A model generated the notes under the pieces. The model was not told the DNA's origin. It ran no database searches and was given only the letters and a program-made list of their open reading frames with translations. Made by a program: the position numbers and the translations under genes. A stretch of 43,388 bases of DNA from Bacteroidales bacterium (lineage in GTDB: Bacteria > Bacteroidota > Bacteroidia > Bacteroidales > VadinHA17), in the NCBI GenBank assembly GCA_025454815.1, contig JALONR010000023.1:1-43388 (forward strand), in the 5' to 3' direction. Position 1 is the stretch's first letter. Each line of letters starts with the position of its first letter. This document shows, one piece after another, positions 15,911 through 23,732 of this stretch.

Positions 15911-15982
15911 GGCCCTATAGTTCAATGGATAGAACGCGGGTTTCCTAAACCTGAAATCCAGGTTCGATTCCTGGTGGGGCTA
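15911..15982 (+). tRNA. tRNA-Arg (anticodon CCU)
   Basis: The 72-base sequence folds into a full cloverleaf. Acceptor 15911-15917 pairs with 15975-15981 (with G-U at the first and sixth pairs). The D arm is GTTC/GAAC, the anticodon stem CGGGT/ACCTG surrounds loop TTCCTAA with anticodon CCT at 15944-15946, and the T arm is CCAGG/CCTGG with loop TTCGATT. The discriminator is A and CCA is not encoded. It decodes AGG. A strong promoter lies upstream and a terminator hairpin directly follows. Confidence 0.95.
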
Positions 15983-15986
15983 CTGA

Positions 15987-16034
15987 AGCAGAGCGGGAGT
16001 ATAACGGTGAAACGGGACTCCCGTTCTGCTTTTA
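15987..16034 (+). terminator. rho-independent terminator after tRNA-Arg
   Basis: Arms AGCAGAGCGGGAGT (15987-16000) and ACTCCCGTTCTGCT (16017-16030) form a 14-bp stem with one G-T pair, followed by a short T run. Position and strength fit termination of the tRNA transcript. Confidence 0.75.
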
Positions 16035-16055
16035 TGGTCTTTTTCCCCGCTGTCA

Positions 16056-16159
16056 CTGATGTGAACAACCAAGGGTTCTGAATTTTTCCCTGATGTGAGC
16101 AACCAAGGGTTCTGAATTTTTCCCTGATGATGAACAATAAAGAGTTCTGAATTATTTCC
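16056..16159. repeat. tandem repeat, three ~34-bp units
   Basis: Units at 16056-16089 and 16090-16123 are 34 bases and differ at only one position. A third, more diverged unit of 36 bases lies at 16124-16159. Each contains CTGATG followed later by GTTCTGAATT. The third unit runs into the stop codon region of the secreted protein gene on the minus strand. There are no spacers, so this is not a CRISPR array. Confidence 0.9.
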
Positions 16160-16829
16160 TGATGAAATTCAGTTCGTGAAGGGATGAAAGCTTCCCTTTC
16201 TTGTCATAGTATTCTGCCTTTACTATTCCGATGTTCGGGGCATACCACTCCACGGTGCGGCCCTCTGTTTTGATGAAAGCCATTTTTGTAAATGTGTCAT
16301 ATGATATCCTGATGCAGTCAAATGTTCCTGCCGGCGTGGTGACACTTTCAGCGGCATCCACCTTCCTGTTGGTGATATTGGAGGTAATGGTAACCGGTAA
16401 AGGACTGGTCATTTCAAGTGTGAATGATGCATCCTTCAGCTGTTGCCCGGGAGACATTCTGGCAGGCAGTTCCATATCTGTTGAAGTCATCCTGAATTCA
16501 CCCAGTTCGGCAAGGTTCATTGATCCCAGTAAGCTTCTCATATCTATGAAAAAGTTGTCTCCGTCACACCATACTGCATAATCAAACGTAAGGGTGGTGT
16601 CCTGACGGGCATCAAAGACCATGGAAGTTATCTCAAGCTTCTGTTTGCCGTCCTCATTCTTCATGTCTTTTACCAGCAGAGTTGAGGAACCTTCAAGCTT
16701 TCCCGGTTTGGAGTAATAGTTATATCCGACTTTGGTGCCAACCTCTGACGGAAAATAGAAGACGCAATCCTGCGCTGCCATCGATCCGGCCAGCAGGAAC
16801 AGAAACACATAAGCAATGATTCTTTTCAT
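16152..16829 (-). CDS. secreted protein, TapB/DUF3108-like
   Basis: A 225-residue protein with a clear signal peptide (MKRIIAYVFLFLLAGSMAAQ, cleavage near residue 19). The mature part is rich in beta strands and opens with CVFYFPSEVGTKVGYNYYSKPG. The pattern AAESVTTPAGTFDCIRISYD followed by VEWYAPNIGIVKAEYYDKKG resembles the TapB and DUF3108-type periplasmic families. I recognise the type of protein, not a function. Its 3' end overlaps the last unit of the tandem repeat. It is probably periplasmic or surface-exposed. Confidence 0.7.
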   Translation of the reverse strand: MKRIIAYVFLFLLAGSMAAQDCVFYFPSEVGTKVGYNYYSKPGKLEGSSTLLVKDMKNEDGKQKLEITSMVFDARQDTTLTFDYAVWCDGDNFFIDMRSLLGSMNLAELGEFRMTSTDMELPARMSPGQQLKDASFTLEMTSPLPVTITSNITNRKVDAAESVTTPAGTFDCIRISYDTFTKMAFIKTEGRTVEWYAPNIGIVKAEYYDKKGKLSSLHELNFIRK

Positions 16830-16924
16830 AATGGGTTTAATTCACGGTTGAGTAATTGAAATTATGATTAAGACTTATTTCATAATAAATGCTTCCCGGA
16901 AAATTCGGATGATGGTTTCAGCAT

Positions 16925-16932
16925 CAAAGGTA
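16925..16932 (-). promoter_or_regulatory. candidate -7 box for the secreted protein gene
   Basis: On the minus strand this reads TACCTTTG, a full match to TAnnTTTG. A weak -33-like TATG lies 18 bases further upstream (16951-16954). It would give a leader of about 90 bases before the start at 16829. Confidence 0.35.
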
Positions 16933-16997
16933 TTCAATTATTGTTTATCACATATTAACCCGGGGTGTCAGGGTTGTTGTCCGTCCTGCCCGAACCT

Positions 16998-17804
16998 TTA
17001 TTTCAGGCTGTCAAGCCTGACCATGTCCTCTCCGGATATTTCAAAGTTGACATCAAAGTTCTGCTTTATATATTCCGGGTGAACCGATTTCGGGAGTGGC
17101 AGGGCACCTTTCTGAAGGACATACCTGACAGAGACCTGGGCTACGGTTTTGCCGTATTTCCCGGCTATGCGGGCTATCTCTCCGTTGCCGAGGATCCTGC
17201 CGGTTGCCAGTGGTGAGTACCCCTCGACAAGAATATTGTTTCTGCGGCAGAATGCTGTTATCTCCTCCTGTGGATGGCCTATGTGCAGCTTGATCTGGTT
17301 TACCGTCGGCCTGATACGGCAGGTTTCGAGGATGGCCTCCGTATCCCTTACATTGAAATTGGATATGCCGATGGAGCGCGTTTTGCCGCTTTCACAGAAC
17401 TCTTCCATGGCCTTCCATACCTCAATGTTCTCCCTGGCGTAATCGGCTCCGATCTCTGACCATGGCCAAGGTGCGTGGATGAGGTAAAGGTCAATATACC
17501 CGAGGCCAATCTTCTTCATTGTAAATTCAGCCCTCCTTACAGCCTGCTCATAGCTCTTTATCTCTGCCGGCAGTTTTGATGTCACGAATATCTCACTGCG
17601 GTCAATGCCAGAGTCAAGTATTGCCTTGCCTACACTGGCCTCATTTCCATATGCCTGAGCGGTATCAATGTGACGATAGCCTGCCTTAATAGCTTCTCTT
17701 ACTGAGTTGTATGCAACATCACCTGAAGGAATTTGCCAGGTGCCGAATCCTATTGCGGGGATATTTACTCCGTTGGCCAGTGTGAAGAAACCGGTATTTT
17801 TCAT
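16998..17804 (-). CDS. aldo/keto reductase
   Basis: A 268-residue NADPH-dependent oxidoreductase of the aldo/keto reductase superfamily, with the normal length for bacterial members. The catalytic tetrad is visible: Asp47 and Tyr52 in HIDTAQAYGNE, Lys77 in VTSKLP, and His110 in YLIHAPWP. The cofactor signature near the C-terminus is LPKSVHPEYIKQN. It resembles 2,5-diketo-gluconate reductase-type enzymes that reduce carbonyls of sugars or small ketones. It diverges from the fucose mutarotase gene, which may point to sugar metabolism, but the substrate is unknown. Confidence 0.92.
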   Translation of the reverse strand: MKNTGFFTLANGVNIPAIGFGTWQIPSGDVAYNSVREAIKAGYRHIDTAQAYGNEASVGKAILDSGIDRSEIFVTSKLPAEIKSYEQAVRRAEFTMKKIGLGYIDLYLIHAPWPWSEIGADYARENIEVWKAMEEFCESGKTRSIGISNFNVRDTEAILETCRIRPTVNQIKLHIGHPQEEITAFCRRNNILVEGYSPLATGRILGNGEIARIAGKYGKTVAQVSVRYVLQKGALPLPKSVHPEYIKQNFDVNFEISGEDMVRLDSLK

Positions 17805-17960
17805 TGATGACAGGTTTTATGACTGTTGAATATAAATAATCTGACAGAATAACCGCCGTGTAGGGAAATTGTTGAGGTGCATAATTGATAAAAACATGCG
17901 GATCGGGCATGAAATTAAGGTTTGATGGATTAAATTCACCAATTGTAAAAGATCATAAGG

Positions 17961-18392
17961 ATGCTAAAGGGTATTTCTCCGCTTATCTCACCGGAGCTTC
18001 TCTCGGTGATGTCACAGATGGGTCACGGTGACGAGCTTGTGCTTGCTGATGCCCATTTTCCCGGTGAGAGTACCGGTAAAAGGGTGGTGCGGGCAGACGG
18101 GCTGAAGATTGCTGATCTCCTTGAGGCAATCATGCCTCTTTTTGAACTGGACAATTACGTTCCTCACCCGCTGATAATGATGGAACCGGTTGCCGGAGAT
18201 GAACCGGACAAGCGGGTTGAAGACTCATACCTGGAGCGGATCAGGAAGGAGGTTCCTGCTGTGCCGCCTGTCAAGCGGCTTGACCGGTTTGCCTTCTATG
18301 AGCGCGCTGCCAGGGCTTTTGTGGTGGTCATGACCGGGGAGACTGCCAAATATGGTAATATCATTCTTATAAAGGGAGTTACACCTTGTTAA
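17961..18392 (+). CDS. fucU: L-fucose mutarotase (RbsD/FucU family)
   Basis: A 143-residue protein that opens [14 protein letters not shown] and continues [15 protein letters not shown], the hallmark of FucU. The conserved His22 in MGHGD and the C-terminal [17 protein letters not shown] are present. FucU interconverts the alpha and beta anomers of L-fucose (and related sugars) before isomerisation, in the cytoplasm. No other fucose pathway gene is adjacent; the neighbours are an aldo/keto reductase and the GH31 fusion. A ribose pyranase role is possible but FucU fits better. Confidence 0.9.
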   Translation: MLKGISPLISPELLSVMSQMGHGDELVLADAHFPGESTGKRVVRADGLKIADLLEAIMPLFELDNYVPHPLIMMEPVAGDEPDKRVEDSYLERIRKEVPAVPPVKRLDRFAFYERAARAFVVVMTGETAKYGNIILIKGVTPC

Positions 18393-18499
18393 TTGAACCT
18401 TGAATTTATTTCATGATTGCTGATAATTTATTCTTATAAAGCTATATATCAATAGAATACAATGAATATATATTATTAAGGTTAATAACAAAAACAATA

Positions 18500-21400
18500 A
18501 TGACCAGAAAAACAGTATATTATGTTAGCAGCATGTTTTTAATGATGCTAATTTCCGGTACTTACCTTCTGGTTGGCCAGGGTGTTACCCGTTCATGGGA
18601 TGACACAGCAAGAACAGGCTGGCCTGAGGGGTTCACACTGGAGGAGATCATCTCCACGGCCGACGGCTCCGTTCAGAAAGCCTGGTTCTGGAAATCCCCG
18701 TCAGCCGGAGCATCTCCGCTGATAGTGTCATTGCATACCTGGAGCGGGGATTACAACCAGGAGGATCCTCTGGCTGTGGAGGCCGTCCGGAGAGGCTGGA
18801 ACTATATCCACCCTGATTTCAGGGGTGCAAATACAACCCCTGAAGCCGGCGCTTCGGATTTGGTAATCAGTGATATCCGGGATGCCATAGATTTCGGGCT
18901 CCGGCACACAGGGACTGCCCCTGACGATGTTCACCTGATCGGGGTCTCCGGAGGTGGATTTGCAGTTCTTGCAGCCTACATGAAACTTGATTTCCCGGTC
19001 AGAAGCTTCAATGCATGGGCACCCATATCAGACCTTGAGTCCTGGTATCATGAATCAAGGGGGAGGGGGCTCAAATACGCATCAGATATTGAGGGGATTA
19101 CTACCGGAGGCTCAGGCTTTGATCCTGCCGAAGCCCGCAGGAGATCGCCCCGGTTCATGGAGTATCGTCAGGGATGGAGGAAGGAATCACACCTGAGCAT
19201 ATATACCGGGATCACTGACGGATACTCCGGGTCAGTCCCCATAACCCATTCCACTGACTTTTACAACAGGATCACCAGCCTGAGGAACCCGGGACAGTAT
19301 CAGCTCCTGGTCCCTGACAGTACAGTCATAACACTGCTGGCCAGGCGCTATAACCCTGATACCATTGCAGGCCGGGTACTTGCGGGGAGGAAGGTGATAT
19401 ACCAGGCTGCCGGGACAGGCACCTCACTGGTTATTTTTGACGGCGGTCACGAGATGCTTGTGCCGCATGCATTGTCACTGATCCCTGTGAAAAATCCGGA
19501 AACCGATCCGTCACTGAAAGCCTCTGTCCTGGTAATAGGAGATTCGAACGGAGCAGGGCATGATTCATGGCCCGGGCGGCTGGGTGTCTATTTACCATAT
19601 TCACAGGTGATAAATTCTTCCATTCCCGGTAACACCACAGGATTTGACAATCTCGGCAAACCTGAACTAAATACACTTAAAAGCATTGACAATCACCTTG
19701 ATAAGCTGTCGGGGCACCTTGCTGCCGGAAACGATGATATTATTCTGCTGATAGCCCTTGGCACAAATGATTCAAAGGAGATATTCAGACGGCAGCAGAG
19801 GCAGGTGCCGGGTAATATGGGAGCAATCATTGACAGGGTTCACGGTCGGCTTGGTAATTCGAAAATATATCTTGTTGCTCCACCTCCGGTTGCAGAATCA
19901 CTTGATACCGCCGGAAAATATAGCGGCAGTGCCAGACGGGTGGCGGAGATGGGGAAAGAATTCAGGGATCTGGCAGCACAGAAGGGGACGGGATTTATAG
20001 ATCTCCATGCATTGCTTGATGGCCGGTTTGAGTCATTGAGTGTTGACGGAGTACATCTCAACAGGAAAGCTCAGGATGAAGTTGCCGCTCACATTGCATC
20101 AGTAATTTCACCTGCCGGTCTGCCTGCCGGTCGCGGCCAGGGTGGCGGCCAGGGTGGCGGGGCGGTCCCTGACACGAATATTATCCTGCCTCCGGCATGG
20201 GCTTTCGGTCTGCTTTACGGCGGTTACACTGATCAGCAGGGGACCATTGACCGGATAGGGGAAATCATGGCTCATGACTATCCCATTGACGCATACTGGA
20301 TTGACTCCTGGTTCTGGAGTTTTGATGACAAGGGCGCAGGCCCGGGCGGGTATCTCGATTTTACGGGTGACACCATCAGTTATCCTGACCGGGGAAGAAT
20401 GTGGTCATGGATGGAGGATAACGGCATCAAAGGAGGATTCTGGGTATGGGACTGCATACAGGAGACCGGCAATGAGGAGGCTTTCCGTGAGTTTCTCGGG
20501 AAAGGACTCTTCTCGGGAGTCTATCTCAATCGCAATCCCTGGCACAACAAAGGAACCACAACCGCTATGTTCAGCGAGAGGAGGGATCATGCAGGAACCC
20601 TGTGCGGAAACATCAACTTTGATGACCCTGAGGCCGTTGCACTCTTCAGGGAGAAAATGAGACCGTTTTTCCTGGAGGGAGCAGATTTTATAAAGCTTGA
20701 CCGTACCGACAGGATCTCAGTGTGCAGGGCCATGTATGACCTGACTGCGGAAGAGGGTCTTGAGAGCAGGGGAAGGGGCCTGATCCTGTCACACAGCGCA
20801 GGTACTGACAATGATGAATACAAGAGATACCCCCTGAAGTGGACCGATGATACCCGGTCCGACTGGACAATTGAGTCGCCCCTGGTGAAGTTTGATCCCT
20901 GGGTGCCGCCGGTTGCGCTTAAGGAGAACATCAGGATGTATACTGACCCTGCCAGGGCCACAAGCAGGATACCATTCCTGACCAATGATCTCGGTGGGTT
21001 TGACATGGGAAAGACTGAAAAGCCCGAGGAGGAGCTCTACATCCGCTGGATGCAGTTTTCAATGTTCTGCCCGGTGACGGAGGTCTTCTGCCAGCCGGAA
21101 AACCCGACCTCAAACCTTGCCTGGAATTATTCGCCACTGGCTGACACCCTGTTTCGCGAATACTCCCACCTGAGGATGAAGCTTTTTCCATACCTCTACA
21201 GCTACGCACATCTGTCGCGCCTCGAGGGTGTCAACATGATCAGACCTCTGCCAGGGCAGCTGTATGAGTACATGCTCGGAGATGAGTTGCTGATAGCACC
21301 TGTATTCAGGAGGGGCGAAACCACCAGGGAACTTTTTGTCCCGGAAGGAAGGTGGATCGACTACTGGACTGGAGAGATCCTGGATGGAGGCCGTATTCAC

Positions 21401-21853
21401 CAGGTGCCAGCTCCCGTCAGGCGCATTCCGCTCCTGGTGCGTGAAGGGGCAATTATTCCCATGCGGCAGTATGCATCCTCGATAGAGAAGGGGACCAATG
21501 ACACCCTTATAATCGATGTCTGGCCAGGGGCAGACCGTTCATTCAGGCTGATTGAGGATGACGGGCTGAGCAATGACTATCTTCAGGGAGGTTATTCCAT
21601 GACAGAGATAACCACACGGGAAGCGGACAATAGCCTTACCATTACCGTCAGTCAGGTCAGAGGCCGGTTTGAGGGTATGGCTGACTCACGGAGTATTATG
21701 TTATCGATACGCAGAGCATCCGCGAAGCCATCGAAAGTAACGGTCAACGGCCGCCAGGTACAGTTTGACTATGATCCGGACAGCATGATTATTGCCATAA
21801 GTCCTTTTCAGGCTGATAAGAGAAGGACCAGTGTGGTCAGTGTTATGTTTTAG
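18500..21853 (+). CDS. three-domain fusion: alpha/beta-hydrolase + SGNH hydrolase + GH31 glycosidase
   Basis: A 1117-residue protein with an N-terminal signal or anchor segment (residues 8-26). Residues about 45-330 are an alpha/beta-hydrolase of the prolyl-oligopeptidase/esterase type, with Ser150 in GVSGGG and His317 in DGGHEM. Residues about 340-535 are an SGNH hydrolase: GDSN with Ser349, GTND at 421-424, and Asp516/His519 in VDGVHL. A Gly/Gln linker (544-554) leads to a GH31 barrel starting near 565. Its nucleophile is Asp734 in FIKLDRTD and its acid/base is probably Asp784 in WTDDTRSDW. The usual GH31 N-terminal beta-sandwich is missing. It is a single uninterrupted frame. A secreted enzyme that deacylates and cuts an alpha-linked sugar is the likely role; substrate unknown. 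Confidence 0.87.
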   Translation: MTRKTVYYVSSMFLMMLISGTYLLVGQGVTRSWDDTARTGWPEGFTLEEIISTADGSVQKAWFWKSPSAGASPLIVSLHTWSGDYNQEDPLAVEAVRRGWNYIHPDFRGANTTPEAGASDLVISDIRDAIDFGLRHTGTAPDDVHLIGVSGGGFAVLAAYMKLDFPVRSFNAWAPISDLESWYHESRGRGLKYASDIEGITTGGSGFDPAEARRRSPRFMEYRQGWRKESHLSIYTGITDGYSGSVPITHSTDFYNRITSLRNPGQYQLLVPDSTVITLLARRYNPDTIAGRVLAGRKVIYQAAGTGTSLVIFDGGHEMLVPHALSLIPVKNPETDPSLKASVLVIGDSNGAGHDSWPGRLGVYLPYSQVINSSIPGNTTGFDNLGKPELNTLKSIDNHLDKLSGHLAAGNDDIILLIALGTNDSKEIFRRQQRQVPGNMGAIIDRVHGRLGNSKIYLVAPPPVAESLDTAGKYSGSARRVAEMGKEFRDLAAQKGTGFIDLHALLDGRFESLSVDGVHLNRKAQDEVAAHIASVISPAGLPAGRGQGGGQGGGAVPDTNIILPPAWAFGLLYGGYTDQQGTIDRIGEIMAHDYPIDAYWIDSWFWSFDDKGAGPGGYLDFTGDTISYPDRGRMWSWMEDNGIKGGFWVWDCIQETGNEEAFREFLGKGLFSGVYLNRNPWHNKGTTTAMFSERRDHAGTLCGNINFDDPEAVALFREKMRPFFLEGADFIKLDRTDRISVCRAMYDLTAEEGLESRGRGLILSHSAGTDNDEYKRYPLKWTDDTRSDWTIESPLVKFDPWVPPVALKENIRMYTDPARATSRIPFLTNDLGGFDMGKTEKPEEELYIRWMQFSMFCPVTEVFCQPENPTSNLAWNYSPLADTLFREYSHLRMKLFPYLYSYAHLSRLEGVNMIRPLPGQLYEYMLGDELLIAPVFRRGETTRELFVPEGRWIDYWTGEILDGGRIHQVPAPVRRIPLLVREGAIIPMRQYASSIEKGTNDTLIIDVWPGADRSFRLIEDDGLSNDYLQGGYSMTEITTREADNSLTITVSQVRGRFEGMADSRSIMLSIRRASAKPSKVTVNGRQVQFDYDPDSMIIAISPFQADKRRTSVVSVMF

Positions 21854-21872
21854 TGTGTTAAGTCAGGGGAAT

Positions 21873-21909
21873 AATTCAGTGTGCTTTTTAAGCTGAATTG
21901 GTTATTTTT
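21873..21909 (+). terminator. candidate terminator after the GH31 fusion gene
   Basis: Inverted arms AATTCAG (21873-21879) and CTGAATT (21893-21899) are followed by a T-rich stretch. The stem is only 7 bp and A/T-rich, so termination would be modest. It separates the GH31 gene from the next esterase gene. Confidence 0.4.
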
Positions 21910-21960
21910 ATGAACCTGTCAGCCGTGCCATTCACGGCTCCCGATTATTTAAAAACAGAG

Positions 21961-23670
21961 ATGAAATTTACCACAACTTTTTCATGCCTTGTAACCCTGA
22001 TTGCACTAATGATACAGAGTGCTGCAGGAGATGCATTTGCCCAGAGGCTCAGGCCGGGGCCGCAGGACCTCTCATTCTTCTCTCCGGTAGATGATACCGA
22101 TCAGCCTTATTCGGTTTACATACCTGAAAACTTTGATGAGACAAAGGCATATCCGCTGGTTGTCTTTCTTCACGGTGCCTGGTCAAACCACCGTCTTGGG
22201 CTCAGGCGGCTATTTGGGGTGGGGAACAGCCAGGGATATGATTTTATAAAGCCCGGGAATGTGCCATATGAGAATGATGTTGAGGCGACACGTTACTGGC
22301 CTCCTTTCAGGCCTGTCGGTTACATCGCGGCAGCGCCTCTCGCCAGGGGAACTGCCGGGTACCAGGGAGTGCCCGAACAGGATGTATATGACATGATTGA
22401 CGATCTGAAATCGAGGTTTCTTATTGACGAAGACAGGGTATATCTCACCGGTCTTTCAATGGGTGGCGGAGGCACGTTGTGGCTGGGGCTGACCCGCCCC
22501 GATGTGTGGGCTGCCATAGCACCGGTATGCCCCGCACCACCCGACGGAACCATGGAGCTGACCGGAAATGCAGCCAATCTTCCTGTTCACCTCTTCATCG
22601 GCGACAAGGACTTCCTTTACCAGACTGCCAGGGAATGGAAGGGGAAACTGGAAACCACGGCGCAGAGACTCGATTATGTGGAATACCCCGGTGTGGGTCA
22701 CAACAGCTGGGAGTGGGCCTACAAGGACGGGTTCATATTCGACTGGTTCTCACAGTTCAAAAGGGATCTCTTCCCCGAAAAGGTCTCTTTCACAACGCGA
22801 TGGTTCAAATACAACAGGGCATACTGGGTCACTGTCGATGATATGGTTCCCGGTGAGACAGCAACGGTTGAAGCCAGGTTCACCGGACCCAACGCAATAG
22901 AGGTTAGCGTCTCCGGCGTGAATGCATTTACCCTCAGCCTCGACGGACATCCTCAGTTCACTGCGGGCAAAAAGGTTTCGGTCCTGCTCAACGGAAAGAC
23001 GTTCAGTGTCAGAAGCGCCGATGCGTTGTCATTCATGCTATCAGACGGGAAATGGGTCAGCGGCCGCCATACTCCGGGGCTGACCTCAAAGCAGAAGGGG
23101 GCAGAGGGGCCTCTCTATGCTGCGGTGGCAGGAAGCCATATATATGTTTACGGCACAGCTGACAATCCTTCTGCAGATGTTCTGGCCGCCCGCCGCGCAC
23201 AGGCCATGTCAGCCGCTGACTGGATTGGTATGGGAGGGCGTATCATGGTATTCCCGCGGGTGGTGGCTGACAGGGATGTAAGACCGAGTGATTACGTAAG
23301 GTCGAACCTGGTTCTTTTTGGCACGCGCGAGACTAACTCGGTGATAGAGAAATTTGCCGACAGGCTTCCGATGCATCTCGATCCGAAATCTGAGAATTAC
23401 GGTCTTGTTTACATCTTTCCGATGAACAGGCGCTATATACTGGTTAACTCGGGACTGCCCTGGTGGACACCGCCGAAAAGCTCCGGAGCCCAGGGGAGAT
23501 ATGCTTTCAGCGGATCAAAGGTTGAATCATTGAAAAGCTACGGCGATTTTATCCTGTTCAGGGAGGCTCCTGATGATGCGGTTGCCAGCGGTGTCTTTGA
23601 CAACAACTGGAAGTTGCCTGCGGAAGCCCTTGAGAAAATGAAGGCATCAGGTGTTGTTACAATCAGATGA
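21961..23670 (+). CDS. secreted alpha/beta-hydrolase esterase with C-terminal accessory domain
   Basis: The ATG at 21961 is chosen because it starts a clean signal peptide (MKFTTTFSCLVTLIALMIQS, cleavage after DAFA); an ATG at 21910 and a TTG at 21898 would add a non-signal leader. The 569-residue protein has an esterase domain at about 40-270 with PLVVFLHGAWS, Ser166 in GLSMGGG, Asp217 in GDKDF and His247 in GVGHNSW. This resembles feruloyl/acetyl esterases and polyhydroxybutyrate-depolymerase-like enzymes. The remaining 300 residues form a beta-rich region and a second domain of unrecognised family. It lies between the GH31 fusion and another carboxylesterase, suggesting joint action on an acylated polysaccharide. 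Confidence 0.82.
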   Translation: MKFTTTFSCLVTLIALMIQSAAGDAFAQRLRPGPQDLSFFSPVDDTDQPYSVYIPENFDETKAYPLVVFLHGAWSNHRLGLRRLFGVGNSQGYDFIKPGNVPYENDVEATRYWPPFRPVGYIAAAPLARGTAGYQGVPEQDVYDMIDDLKSRFLIDEDRVYLTGLSMGGGGTLWLGLTRPDVWAAIAPVCPAPPDGTMELTGNAANLPVHLFIGDKDFLYQTAREWKGKLETTAQRLDYVEYPGVGHNSWEWAYKDGFIFDWFSQFKRDLFPEKVSFTTRWFKYNRAYWVTVDDMVPGETATVEARFTGPNAIEVSVSGVNAFTLSLDGHPQFTAGKKVSVLLNGKTFSVRSADALSFMLSDGKWVSGRHTPGLTSKQKGAEGPLYAAVAGSHIYVYGTADNPSADVLAARRAQAMSAADWIGMGGRIMVFPRVVADRDVRPSDYVRSNLVLFGTRETNSVIEKFADRLPMHLDPKSENYGLVYIFPMNRRYILVNSGLPWWTPPKSSGAQGRYAFSGSKVESLKSYGDFILFREAPDDAVASGVFDNNWKLPAEALEKMKASGVVTIR

Positions 23671-23732
23671 ACCACCCCGGGGAGTATGCAGATTCAGCCA
23701 TGATGACCCATGATAATCCATAATCAGACAAA

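Noticed and set aside
15922-16137. Open frame overlapping tRNA-Arg, its terminator and the tandem repeat
   Set aside because: The region is explained by the tRNA, the hairpin and the repeat; the translated protein merely repeats the 34-bp unit.
16056-16159. Possible CRISPR array
   Set aside because: The units are directly adjacent, with no unique spacers, only three copies, and no cas genes nearby.
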